This document shows, piece by piece, positions 52,001 to 60,550 of a stretch of DNA of 64,000 nucleotides (positions are counted from its first letter, which is position 1; the number at the start of each line of letters is the position of its first letter). The stretch spans positions 25,191,864 through 25,255,863 of the forward strand of contig HG738138.1 in the NCBI GenBank assembly GCA_000499405.2. Direction: 5' to 3'. Under the pieces are notes generated by a model. It saw only the letters and a list, made by a program, of their open reading frames with translations. It ran no database searches and was not told the origin of the DNA. This DNA is from Onchocerca volvulus. Lineage: Eukaryota; Nematoda; Chromadorea; Rhabditida; Onchocercidae. A program made the position numbers and the translations under genes.

Positions 52001-54978
52001 ATTTTTAAAAAAAGCTATATTTCATCATGCGCTAACCATAAGCACATTCTCAAGCGCCAAAAAAAGGTCCATATTCCTGAAACAACAAAGGAGCTTTCTT
52101 GAAGCCCGAAAATGGTATCAGAATTCTCCATCTGAGAAGAAGAAGAGGTCCTGAGTACAAAAATCATTTCAAAGAATGGGCAGCTATGAGCTCGGTCGGA
52201 TGGTCCAGCTCGTGATATATCAATTGTTCTTTAATGCAAAATCCTATCTCCCCTTTTTTTTGTATTATATCTTTTTCATGAAAGTTGTCCTTTTAATATT
52301 ATCAAATTATATTGTTGATATGATTGTTGTTGATGTAACTGCAGCATTCGTTGATTAACGAATTTATCATAATAAAGATTTAATTATCCAATTTTGAGAT
52401 AAACGTTTTCAAATGAGTGAAATAGCAAAATTTGAAAAAATTGTGAGAACTGAAGAGCAGAATTCAACCCTACAATTTTGTCATGATCAGAAAGAAAAGC
52501 GCCAAAAGAAAAAAGTTGAAAAAGGAATAAATTCTGGTTAGTTTTTTCCTTTTTTTTTTTTCAAAAAATTTTTATGTCACAAAAAAAAAGCATTTGACCT
52601 GAGAATTTTATCTGCTTATTTAATAGAAAATTAGAATACAACTAATTCAAATGAATGTAACTAAAAATGTAGTTAGAATTTTATAATTCTCCCAAAGCAT
52701 TATTGATATTATTGATCCGGAACTGACGATTCGAATTGCTTCAAAAAATATTTTGAAATTTAATTGGTAAACTGGGAATATAGATTTGAAATACCAAGCA
52801 GTCATTAAACATCAACTACCACAATTCAATGGAAACATTTATTTTAAATTCTGAATTCAAAATCATCGATAATCAAGGAAATGGTGAGTGAGAGAAACAA
52901 GTTTGTTTTACTTTTGCGAAAGTTTTTTTCTTTTTTTTTTTTTTTTTTGTTTCTGAAACAATTCTTTTCCCAAAAGATTTGTTAAAAAGTCTAAAAATAC
53001 ATTTTTTTAACTATGAAATGCAAATTGTGCCAACAAAATAGTTGGATTCCATGTTTTACCCAATCTTTTGGCATATTTTTCGAATAACTGAATGCATTTC
53101 ATAGTTAAGAAAATATATTTTTAGGAAATTTTGAAGTTCATTGAAAATTTTGAACTTGACTTCAAATAGTTTCAGTAATGTTTGGCTGATTAAAATTTAG
53201 TTAATAGCTTAGTAATTAAAGTTAATTAAGTACCCCAGCTATTAATATTCTCATATTAGCATAAACAGTGTAATATATTTATGCTTACTATTCTTATTTC
53301 AAAAAAATATACTATGAAACTTAATAAAGCAAGCGAGAATTAATTAGTTGTATTATCTAATGAATATAAGAAATAAATGAATTAATACAGATAAAGTCGA
53401 TATATTTGGTATTTAATTTATTTATTTGATTATTCATTCATTAATACTTTTAAACAATAATCTGAAGTTGAATAACAACAAAAGAATTAAATTTGTTGTA
53501 CTAAAAATTAATATATTTAATTTTATACTAAAAAGTATATTTTTTAATAAAAAAAAATTTGACCTTATTACTTGTTAAAGTTAAATCATTGATCAGATAA
53601 AAATTAATTTAATTATTATTATTCTTGGCAAATGATTTGTGATTGTAAATATTCGATATATACAGTATTATTAATAATATTGTTGTTTCGTAATAATTAA
53701 AAAATATATGAAATTCAATTTAAATTTTAATAAAAAATACTAAAAATTTTTAATGAAAAAATTCATTTTTTACCTGAACAAAAGGATTATTAAATAATCT
53801 CATTTCATCAACAGTAGATTTTGTCAAAAAATCACAGCTTCGTCCATAACGCTTATCCAATTGACCAATTTCGTTGCTGGAAAAAATAAAGAAAAAATTC
53901 AAAATTATCAAGAAATAAATATGAAATGAAGAAATAACTATTTTTTCAAATTTGCAACAAAAAATTTCAATGATCTGTTAAAGAAAGAAATATAATGCCA
54001 ACTCATACTGAATACTTAAAATTGTGCGTAATAATTAAAAACAAATTTATCTATTAATTTTCGAAACACTTTTTTTTAGTACTATTTTATAGAATTTCTT
54101 TTATCGAATTTTTTTGTAATTTTATTTTTCAAATAAAACATATAAATATTGATTTTATTTGATTAATTTTTAGTAATTAAAAAATGAAAAATAGATAAAG
54201 GAATAGATAGAAAGAAGTAGTAATTTGTAAAAAAAAAAAAAAAAAACTTTTGAACTGATCGATTTCTCCCATTTAAATTGTGGAATCATTTAAAATAATT
54301 TCTGATTATACAGTTCATAAAAGCATAGAAAAGAAATGACAGAAAGAAATGAAAAAAGGAAAAAGAAAAAAAAGAACAGTTTAAAAGAAGTTTCAATATG
54401 ATATTTTAGGATTTTGTAAATCTGAAATCGTAAAAATTTTCCACTACAACAAAATAATTCTTTCTTCTAAATTAGTGCTATAAAATATAAAAGCAAATGA
54501 AGTTAAAATTTATTATAACAAAAATTTGTGCATATAATATTAATAAAGTAGAAGAAAATGCATTTATTTATTAATTTAAAATGACTTTTTTTTAATGCTG
54601 TTAAATTGTTATTATTTTTATTAGTTGAATGTTAATTAATAGTTAACTTTTTTTTCTTTAATAATTAAGAAGTGAGAAATTCCGTTATCGTGTTTCAGAT
54701 CAATACAGTATGATAATAGATCGTAATAACTTATGATACAGTAATAAACCGCACCGTGAGTATTACGGTAATAAATCATAATAGTTAATAACTTGTCTAA
54801 TGAGATTACGGTATGTAAATGTACTGTATGTAAATGTACTATGTATATAATTTTTTAATTATTCGAAATTTTATAAATTTTTTTTTGAAGAAGCCTACAT
54901 GGTGCTATTCCGTGGTGACGAATTTGTTACCGTTGCACCTTTCTGAAGTGTTCGACCGTCCGGACCATATATTGGCAT
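29782..54978 (-). CDS. kcnl: Small-conductance Ca2+-activated K+ channel (SK/KCNN family), 15-exon gene model
   Basis: This is a plasma-membrane K+ channel subunit that assembles as a tetramer and opens when calmodulin bound to its C-terminus senses Ca2+. I joined 15 exons by splice sites and phase; every junction is in frame and gives 652 residues, a normal SK length. In order the protein has a hydrophilic N-terminus (1-143), S1 (about 164-182), S2 (201-222), S3 (248-263), S4 (288-308), S5 (345-363), pore helix and filter with SVGYGD (392-397), S6 (404-428), a calmodulin-binding domain (about 429-515) including [11 protein letters not shown], a short amphipathic segment, and a Q/H-rich tail (557-585). 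Strong family matches include [34 protein letters not shown] and HSKQF. The S4 has few arginines, as expected for a voltage-insensitive SK channel. Intron 4 carries a Helitron fossil and an LTR relative. Alternative N-terminal exons are possible. Family assignment is very secure; the 5' end is the least certain part. Confidence 0.93.
30327..30486 (-). CDS. SK channel exon 14 (calmodulin-binding domain core)
   Basis: The acceptor is GATATTTTTAG and the donor is GGCAAG|GTAATA; the exon enters with 1 base and leaves in phase 0. It encodes [20 protein letters not shown], then [20 protein letters not shown] and [13 protein letters not shown] (residues 466-518). [11 protein letters not shown]...IKWDQRKL aligns with the calmodulin-binding helix of SK channels, where calmodulin is bound constitutively as the Ca2+ sensor. 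Confidence 0.96.
30818..30966 (-). CDS. SK channel exon 13 (S6, start of calmodulin-binding domain)
   Basis: The acceptor is TAATATTAG and the donor is ACATG|GTTAAT; the exon enters in phase 0 and leaves with 2 bases. It encodes [20 protein letters not shown], then [20 protein letters not shown] and [10 protein letters not shown] (residues 416-465). This matches the family's S6 end and the ARKLELTKAEKHVHNFM start of the calmodulin-binding domain. The TTAG acceptor is followed by GG. Confidence 0.95.
32277..32341 (-). CDS. SK channel exon 12 (selectivity filter, start of S6)
   Basis: The acceptor is ATTTTATAG and the donor is ATTGTG|GTATGT; the exon enters with 2 bases and leaves in phase 0. 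It encodes the rest of the GYGD filter, then [18 protein letters not shown] (residues 394-415). GYGDxVPxTYCGR is the hallmark SK filter and outer mouth leading into S6. Confidence 0.95.
32671..32689 (-). CDS. SK channel exon 11, 19-nt microexon (pore helix end)
   Basis: This exon is 19 nt between a CAACTTCAG acceptor and a GTAAGTTC donor. It encodes VTFMSV plus the first base of the filter Gly (residues 388-394). It restores the ITFLSIG-like segment and the reading frame exactly between exons 10 and 12. Without it the filter would be lost and the frame would shift by one base, so it must be constitutive for a working channel. Confidence 0.93.
32990..33047 (-). CDS. SK channel exon 10 (turret and pore helix)
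   Basis: This 58-nt exon has acceptor AATTTTGCAG and donor ATTATA|GTAAGA. It enters with 1 base, which completes the CER Arg, and leaves in phase 0. It encodes [19 protein letters not shown] (residues 369-387). NSIWFII aligns with the pore helix GAMWLIS of SK channels. Confidence 0.92.
33417..33574 (-). CDS. SK channel exon 9 (S4-S5 linker, S5)
   Basis: The acceptor is AATTTTACAG and the donor is GAACG|GTATGT; the exon enters in phase 0 and leaves with 2 bases. It encodes [20 protein letters not shown], then IKTMMADHP and S5, [19 protein letters not shown], ending at TQCE and the split Arg (residues 316-367). RSIAALN matches the S4-S5 linker that contacts calmodulin in SK structures. The closing CER motif is conserved. 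Confidence 0.95.
34067..34218 (-). CDS. SK channel exon 8 (S3-S4 loop, S4)
   Basis: The acceptor is ATTTTTACAG and the donor is TTTCAG|GTCAGT; the exon enters with 2 bases and leaves in phase 0. It encodes residues 265-315. The extracellular loop reads [20 protein letters not shown], and S4 is [19 protein letters not shown] followed by VLHSKQF. The S4 keeps only two or three arginines, as in SK channels, which are not voltage-gated. Confidence 0.95.
34453..34945. repeat. Intronic duplication around an ATT/ATC microsatellite
   Basis: The block AATCAGATCAAA, ACTTAATTNGTAAGTGTAAA, ATTAGAACT, poly-T, TTTATT...TGATCC lies at about 34457-34590 and again at about 34806-34940. A third partial copy is at 34620-34665, and (ATTATC)n fills the space between. 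All of it is in SK intron 7. Confidence 0.8.
34975..35089 (-). CDS. SK channel exon 7 (S2-S3 loop and S3)
   Basis: The acceptor is TAAATTTCAG and the donor is CCAG|GTTTTT; the exon enters in phase 0 and leaves with 1 base. It encodes [20 protein letters not shown] and then S3, [18 protein letters not shown] (residues 227-264). The GADDWR and ICPVPG motifs are diagnostic for SK channels. Confidence 0.94.
35377..35466 (-). CDS. SK channel exon 6 (S2)
   Basis: This 90-nt exon is phase 0 at both ends, with acceptor TTGATTTCAG and donor ATTGAA|GTATGT. It encodes [20 protein letters not shown] and continues through [10 protein letters not shown] (residues 197-226), which is S2 and the start of the S2-S3 loop. 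It matches the ALKCLISLST...AYH pattern of SK channels. Confidence 0.92.
35825..35984 (-). CDS. SK channel exon 5 (S1)
   Basis: The acceptor is TTTCTTTCAG and the donor is AATAAG|GTAATA; the exon enters with 1 base and leaves in phase 0. It encodes residues 143-196. The basic [12 protein letters not shown] run precedes hydrophobic S1, [15 protein letters not shown], then the acidic SEI, which corresponds to the ETELSW region at the end of S1 in other SK channels. The pattern matches the R/K-rich pre-S1 segment of the family. Confidence 0.92.
37562..37573. repeat. Perfect 12-bp palindrome ATACCGCGGTAT
   Basis: It contains CCGCGG, which is exceptional in this A+T-rich background. It lies in SK intron 4. 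Confidence 0.9.
38429..38490. repeat. Long poly-A double tract
   Basis: Two A runs of about 33 and 21 bases are separated by TTGGG. They are among the longest homopolymers in the window. Confidence 0.95.
40830..41220. repeat. Tandem repeat of about 120 bp, three copies
   Basis: AGTTTTAAAGCAATGAAGAA followed by TATTTCT...ATTAAATTATTTTGAAA, then a purine block and AAATTAAATGTGAAACTAT recurs at about 40838, 40965 and 41081. It lies in SK intron 4. Confidence 0.85.
42355..44140 (-). pseudogene. Helitron Rep/helicase-protein fossil (Rep part only, frameshifted)
   Basis: This is the decayed N-terminal half of a rolling-circle (Helitron) transposase. On the minus strand, in order: a RQA...RIQQSRNYN basic region; a Cys motif ([20 protein letters not shown]) followed by GKIKLP, near 43911-44050; [20 protein letters not shown]; an open stretch of 158 residues (42894-43370) typical of the Helitron_like_N domain, with [18 protein letters not shown] and [10 protein letters not shown]; then the HUH motif in [13 protein letters not shown] near 42712-42723; [20 protein letters not shown]; and [19 protein letters not shown]. 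At least five frameshifts or stops break the reading frame. The second half of Rep with the catalytic tyrosines and the whole helicase are missing. It lies in an SK intron on the same strand as the gene. The family call is secure; function is lost. Confidence 0.9.
44150..44520 (+). mobile_element. Diverged LTR related to the 23-24 kb TRIM (solo or truncated)
   Basis: The plus strand here resembles the reverse complement of the LTRs at 22968-23478 and 24023-24522. Shared blocks in the same order are TAGTTTCAAA, GACAAACATGTTT, GCAACAG...TTTGGAGTTC, TTCAAAGCGACA, a GAAAGAATA block, CAATAAA followed by TTTCTCAACAG, and AGACATAA. It is clearly more diverged than the two TRIM LTRs are from each other. 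The exact ends are not visible. It abuts the N-terminal end of the Helitron fossil, so one element probably inserted into or beside the other. Confidence 0.6.
44785..44908 (-). CDS. SK channel exon 4
   Basis: The acceptor is TTAATTTTAG and the donor is AGCAG|GTGATA; the exon enters with 2 bases and leaves with 2. It encodes [20 protein letters not shown] and continues through [20 protein letters not shown] (residues 102-142). The strongly basic VRLVRRRRS lies shortly before S1. The intron that follows is 8.8 kb long and holds the Helitron and LTR remains, starting less than 400 bp away. Confidence 0.85.
45941..45966. repeat. (ATC)n microsatellite
   Basis: About eight ATC units in SK intron 3. 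Confidence 0.93.
46062..46092. repeat. Poly-T tract of about 31 bases
   Basis: A pure T run in SK intron 3. Confidence 0.95.
50205..50325 (-). CDS. SK channel exon 3
   Basis: The acceptor is AATTTTTAG and the donor is GATG|GTAAAG; the exon enters in phase 0 and leaves with 1 base. It encodes [20 protein letters not shown] and continues through [12 protein letters not shown] to LEQNLDD (residues 62-101). The segment is Ser/Arg-rich and cytoplasmic, with basic-Ser motifs that could be phosphorylated (inference). Codon use and local G+C stand out from the intron background. Confidence 0.82.
52032..52235 (+). other. Less A+T-rich island with a short charged open frame, unidentified
   Basis: This stretch has markedly more G+C than the flanking intron. 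One plus-strand frame reads [20 protein letters not shown] and then [20 protein letters not shown] until a TGA near 52154; after a frame change it continues [20 protein letters not shown]. It looks like a broken coding fragment. I do not recognise the family. It lies in SK intron 2 on the opposite strand, so it is probably an insertion. Confidence 0.3.
52413..52541 (+). CDS. Short hypothetical ORF, 42 residues
   Basis: It starts at ATG and reads [20 protein letters not shown], then [20 protein letters not shown] and SG before TAG. The sequence TCTG|GTTAGTTT just before the stop could be a splice donor, so it could also be a first exon. It is highly charged and not homopolymer-driven, unlike most short open frames here. 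It lies 180 bp after the unidentified island. No homology is recognised. Confidence 0.25.
   Translation: MSEIAKFEKIVRTEEQNSTLQFCHDQKEKRQKKKVEKGINSG
52991..53124. repeat. Inverted repeat with arms of about 33 bp (MITE-like)
   Basis: CTAAAAATACATTTTTTTAA followed by CTATGAAATGCA (52991-53022) is mirrored by TGCATTTCATAGTTAAG and AAAATATATTTTTAGG (53093-53124). About 29 of 33 positions pair. The 70-bp middle is less A+T-rich. It lies in SK intron 2. Confidence 0.75.
53774..53876 (-). CDS. SK channel exon 2
   Basis: The acceptor is TTTTTTCCAG and the donor is CAG|GTAAAA. The exon enters with 1 base (phase 2 from exon 1) and leaves in phase 0. It encodes [20 protein letters not shown] and continues to NNPFVQ (residues 27-61), part of the cytoplasmic N-terminus. 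The reading frame is open only in the frame that fits its neighbours. There is no recognisable domain. Confidence 0.8.
54899..54978 (-). CDS. SK channel exon 1 (initiator Met)
   Basis: On the minus strand this exon reads [20 protein letters not shown] and continues to residue 26, ending in phase 2 before a GTAGGC donor. The leftover AT plus the next exon's C makes Ile. The Met lies 12 nt after a CAACAG acceptor-like site. The phase match to exon 2 and the locally raised G+C support it, but no family homology is visible in this N-terminal part. Other 5' exons may exist upstream. Confidence 0.65.
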
Positions 54979-54990
54979 CGTTGATATCCC

Positions 54991-54992
54991 CT
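54991..54992 (-). promoter_or_regulatory. Possible cis- or trans-splice acceptor before the start codon
   Basis: The minus strand reads TTCAACAG followed by 12 nt and then the ATG of exon 1. An acceptor this close to the start codon is typical of spliced-leader trans-splicing in nematodes. The upstream tract is A-rich rather than T-rich, so the site is weak, and it could instead be an ordinary cis acceptor or not be used. Confidence 0.3.
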
Positions 54993-55674
54993 GTTGAATT
55001 CTAGAATTCCTTTCTTTTTTTTTTTCCTTCTTTTATTTTGTTTTATTTTTTTTCTGAATTATAAAATATTAAAAATAAATTATCGACAATTTGTATAAAA
55101 AAGAAAAAAAATTATAATCATTTTTTACTGTAGCATGATGTAATCATCCGATAATACAGTAATTTTATAAAAAGATATTTTTGAAAATTTGATGTATAAA
55201 TGATATAATGCTAGCTAGCATATAGAAAAATGTTTTTTTTTTTTTCTAAATAAAAATAGTTAGCTATCATCATGCAATATAGCATTTCTTTCCTAGCATT
55301 TTTTTAAAATTTTTGTTGATTAAAAGCTAGTTAAATTCATTTTTTTTTTTTTTGTCGCAATGATTAATGTCGTATTTCGTGTAAAAAAAAGTATCATTGT
55401 CGTATTTCGTGCGGAAAAGTTGCGTGCGATATATACATACATATACATATGTCGTGTAAAACATGCATATACCAAAAAAAAGACAAAAAATATTTCGTTT
55501 AAAAAAAATTCATATGCGAATAAAAAGAAAATAAAATGAAATAAAAAAGAAACGAATTATTCACCAATAAATAGCAATTATAATATTTCATTTATGATTT
55601 AGAAGGAGCAAATATTTCGAGATATTTAGATTTACTATTAGTCTAATTGACAAAAATGAAAGAATTTTGCATGG

Positions 55675-55794
55675 TTCAAATAACAGCACTTATTTTAATC
55701 GAAATAATTGAATATATAAAAGTGATATTATGATTTCAAATAACAGCATTTATTTTAATCGAAATAAGTGAATATATAAAAGTGATATTATGAT
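55675..55794. repeat. 60-bp tandem duplication, two copies
   Basis: TCAAATAACAGCACTTATTT through GTGATATTATGAT occurs twice with two or three changes and an exact 60-bp period. Confidence 0.93.
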
Positions 55795-56884
55795 AAGACT
55801 TAGATAGCAACAGAAAATAGCTAGAGTAAAGATTAAGAAATCAAAATTGATGAGAATTAAAATAAAAAAAAAAAAAAACAATTATCACAAAATAAATTGT
55901 GTAAAATTTTTAGCAAAGATTTCTTTTTTTGTTTTTGCCTTTTTTTTTTTTTAATAAAATACAGGTTACTAAACTAGAAATAAACAGTAGAAAAGGGCAA
56001 ATTAAATGTTTATTACAGGCTAATTGTTGTCATCCTTGTTTTGAGATTAAAAATAATCCTAGTATCGACATATTTAATCCTTCCAATTAACAAAATTTAA
56101 ATATCAAAATCATTTTTTTTTTTTGATTTTAAGTGAATTTTTAATTGAAAATTATGAAAAGAAAATGAAAATTTTGATAATGAAGATTTCAAGTAAATAA
56201 TGAGCTTAAAATGAACATTTAAAATGAAATTTCAAAGTTGGAATTTTAAAATTTCGGATCAAATTCATATCATAAAATCATTTACTATTTGGTAATAAGC
56301 TGACGACAAACATTAATTTCTATTAATCGTCTCATCCGGTCAAACGAACTGCTTATAAAATTTCTTCGATAAATTGAAAGTTTAAATTTAAAAAAACATT
56401 TCAAAATATGAATAATATGATGTGTGAAAAAGTGGGAATCGTAATATATTAATTAATATTTTAATGATAATATATTAATTACTATATTAAAGTTCCTATT
56501 TTTTTGTTTTCAGAATAATTCTAGCATCTTGAGATAAGATCTCTTAACCACCCTTTAATCACTCCTAAGAGTAGTTTGCTGTTTGAATAATAATTGAAGC
56601 AAAAAAAGAATGATAGCTAAAATAATTGAAAAAAGTTTAGAAAAAAAAAAAACGCAAATCAATAATTTTTTGACTTTTGATTGAAAATTGCAATAAAATT
56701 TATGTAAATTTTTTATACAAAGCATTTGATTGATTATAATTCAAGTTTGCTGAATTTGAAGAATTTAATTATAATATCGTTGAAGTTTTTTCAAATTCAT
56801 CAGTTTTGAAATTCAAAAGTTGAAAAGTTTTCATAAAATTTAGCTGATATAATGGATGTTTTTTTTTAACCCAAAGTGTTAATC

Positions 56885-56885
<1 letters not shown>

Positions 56886-56916
<31 letters not shown>

Positions 56917-56918
56917 TA
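56886..56918. repeat. (AAT)n microsatellite
   Basis: About eleven AAT units. Confidence 0.95.
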
Positions 56919-57254
56919 ATAAAAGCTAGCAATAATAGCTTATTAATTAAATCAAAGAAAAAAGATAAAAATACTGAATAATTAAAAATTATTGAATAAA
57001 TGCGACGGGGAAATAATTCGAAAAGAAGAAATTTGCTTGAATTTTTAACAAGCTAAAATTTTTATCAAGTACAATTCCATTGGAAAATATCACTGAAATA
57101 TTATGGAAATGGATGTTTTAAAAATTACAGATTAATATTCAAATTAAAATCTGAAATAAATTTAATAAATTTTACGACGAATTTCAAAAGAAAAAAAAAA
57201 AAGCAATAATAAATAATTTATTGAAATTTTGTTCAGATTATTTATTGATTCATC

Positions 57255-57425
57255 ATAAATAGTTGGAATCTACAATGAAGTTGTTAAGATTCGATAAAAT
57301 GAAGGAATTTGTGGGACAAAGTGCCGTCTTCAATCTATTTTCAAATTTTCAATAAGATGACGTCTTGTTTGCCTGAGTTAAGCATAGATATTGAATTTGT
57401 GTGTGCTATAAATTCGCCATTTTAA
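57255..57425 (+). pseudogene. Second decayed 28S rRNA fragment, opposite orientation
   Basis: The plus strand matches part of the same 28S region as 60551-60918 but in the other direction. Matching blocks are ATAGTTGGAATCTACAATGA, GATTCGATAAAATGAA, GTGGGAC, CGTCTTCAATCTATTTTCAA, GACGTCTTGTTTGCCTGA and GCATAGATATTGAATTTGTG. Expected 28S has CCTCAACCTATTCTCAAACT here. It is shorter and about as decayed as the other fragment. Confidence 0.75.
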
Positions 57426-59010
57426 AAATCCACTTCATTATAAATATTGAAAAATGGTTAAAATATCATAAATCAAAAAAAAAACAAACAAAAAACAAAA
57501 AACAAAAAAACGAAATATAATATGCAAAATTTCTGATACAAAACTGATACAAGCAGAATTAGATAAATTTAATTCAGTCAAATAATTTTTATCAATAATA
57601 ATTTAATTTGAAACAAGAATAAAGATAAAAAACAAAAAACTAGTGCTCTGTTTTTGATAAAAATTGGATGAAACATTTTCATCGTCAGAAAATTAGCGAT
57701 TAAAAAAAAGTCTAGAAAATTAACAGGTGACATGATATTATTTATGTTAAAGCATCATTTTGCGAAGTTTTGAAAGAAAAAAGAGAAGAAAGGCAACTTT
57801 TTATAAAATTTAGAATTGTAAATACTATTAAAGTCTGCAAATTCACTTTTAAACCATAAATCTTTTCAATAGCATCTTAAATTCAATTCAAAGCAACGAA
57901 ATTAGTTGAATTATCAGTTTAACTGGTAATTTTTTTATTTTTTTGTTTTATAACTTAGACTTAATGATTATAACTATATTCAAATGTAATGTTTTTTTTT
58001 TCTTCTGTTCAACTAATAACAAAAGAAAAAAAAACAAAGTTAATAATTTTAAAGTTATAAATTTATCAAAAAGAAGCTAAAAATTAGTATTACGTTAAGT
58101 AGAATGGTTAACTTCACCTTGTTGTTTAGATGTATGATCTCTAATCAATTAACACTGCTATCATTTAACATTGTTTATTTGAAAAAAAAAAAAAAAAAGA
58201 CAAAATTACAACACAATGTCTAAAGATAGCACTATTGATTGAATTAGGAATAAAATAACAAACAGAGAAGAGGAGGAAGCTATTTCATAAAATTTATGCT
58301 TCTTCTTAGTTTCTTTTTTTTCTTTTTTTTTTTGACCAATTTTTCTTTTCTTTTTCTTTTTTTTTGATAGCTTAACCGAAAAGGATAAAGGACTGTTGAA
58401 ATTGATGACATTCACTCAAAAATTTTATTAAATGACTAAGAAAAACGAAATATTATCTCAATTTTAGATAAGTAGCAAGTGTCACGGGAATTTTTAACAA
58501 CTAAGTCGGATTTGAAAATGATTTCTTTGCATTTTTTCTGAACATATGGAAGTTAAATGACTAAATTTAGTTTTCAACTATTAAAATTTGCTCTATAAAA
58601 TAAAATTTTCAGAATAAAAAGCAAACAGAAAAATTCCGTTTAATTGAGAAATCATTTTTCTTTTTTTTTTTTCTTTTTTAAATTCCAACATTCTTTGATT
58701 TAGTTTTAAACATTTGACGAGTTTATAGAATTGAAATTGGACTAAACTTTATAGATGAAATAATAAGTAAAACAAAGCAAAAATTTTCAGTTTAAGTAAA
58801 ATAAAGAAAAATTTTCAGTTTTGAAGTATGAAAATTTTGACAACTAATTTTGTGATTATCATAAAGGCCAAGAATTTGCATTTTTTAAAATTTTCTCGAG
58901 GTCGATGCTTATATATATCTCATGTGTATTACTAATTTAATATAACTTCAAAATTATCGACCAATCCTGATAAAACTAATTTAGTTAATCATTATTATGT
59001 CTCATTTTAC

Positions 59011-59209
59011 CTGCATGCAAAATTAAACAATTTATGGAAGGAAATTTAAATCTATATAAATAAAAATTTTCGTTGTTCATTTCTACGTAACACTTCAAGT
59101 TCTCCACCGATTGATTTGAATTTATAATATGATGTTGCTTTCGAATAGGCAAGTGTTTAGGATTTTTCGGAGATTTATGGTTTTGAACAAACAAACATGG
59201 CTGGTTCAG
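59011..59209 (-). CDS. Candidate exon, unknown gene or alternative 5' exon of the SK gene
   Basis: A T-rich tract ending CACCAG is followed by 199 nt with one frame open throughout and then CATGCAG|GTAAAATG. The frame reads LNQPCLFVQNHKSPKNPKHL, then PIRKQHHIINSNQSVENLKC and YVEMNNENFYLYRF. Composition is less A+T-biased than its surroundings. It leaves one base, which does not join in frame to SK exon 1 through the CAACAG acceptor, so a direct link is unsupported. I recognise no domain. Confidence 0.3.
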
Positions 59210-60550
59210 CTGGTGAATAATAATAAAAAAAAAATTTGGGCAATAAAAATTATAAATTATTAACAGAATCAATGAAGCTCATAATTTAACAATAAAATTT
59301 AATTATTATTTCCTCACTAATTTCTCCCCCAACTAGTCATTTTACATGATCGAAATCGATGAGTAGTAAGAAGAATTTTTTCAGCAAAAAAGATTTGTTT
59401 GTTTTTTTTTTTGTTGCAATAATGAATCATTAAATGCTTCAAAATTAATCAGTGCTTCAACTAAAGTTTTATTTTTTCCTCAGCAAAAAAAAAAAGAGAG
59501 AAAAAAAATAAAGAAAAAGGAAGCGGCAAACAATTTCACTTTTCTTTTCACTAACTGAAATCAAAGTATTCCGTTAGTTTTTTTTTTTTTTTTCAAACAT
59601 AAAAATAAGATTTGCGTTAAACGGAAGTGGAAAGAAAAGGAAAAAAAACGAATTAAGGAACTATTTTATTTTTTATACAGAGCATAACCTATATACCATC
59701 GTTTTATTTTTTGATTTCTTGATTTTATGTAATTCGATAAAAAATCTTCTGGCGATGGTGAAAGATTTATAGATTGAATATTACGGTGAAGAAAAAAAAA
59801 AAAGGAATTCATGGAAACTTTTAGAAATTACTGATCAAACGTTTTTTTAGTGCTCAAATCTATATAATATACTAAAATTAATTATTTTTTCTTTTCAATT
59901 TCATCGTCTTTTTTTTTTTTCTTGTGACTCTTCAGGTATGCTTTTTCTCTGCCATCATTCCTTTCCAATAATAATTTTTTAACCAGAAATGAAAAAACAT
60001 TTCTCTTCTATTTTGAATGAAATATATTAGTTATGTAAATCGATATATTAACTAATTAGCATGGTTGAATGCACATTTATAATCTTAAATTTGCATACTT
60101 TATAAATTATATTCCTTTTCATACATTTTCCTTTTTTAACTTCCTTTAAATAACAAAATAATTTAAAATAAAATCAACTCGTTACATGATTTCAAGTTAA
60201 TGAATTTTTGTAATCTTGGATCTTGACAGCCTATAAGTTGTGTTTTCTTTGACGCATTTTCATTTTTTAAATACATTAAATGATTTTAATTGAAGAAATA
60301 ATTCATAATTTATAGTAGCAAATTTTTTTTTTACGATATTAAATATACTTTAAGGCAATATATTTGAATATATTTAAATATACTGTATGCAAATTACGAT
60401 TAATTCTTAACAGTTCGGGAAAATAATGAAGAAACAAAAGTGAACAGCTGATTTTTGTACAAATAAATCGAATGATCGAAATAGAATAAATTCGGAATTT
60501 TCGAAATGAAATTTCATAATTGCCAATAATTTTTAAGTAATTTTTGATTT

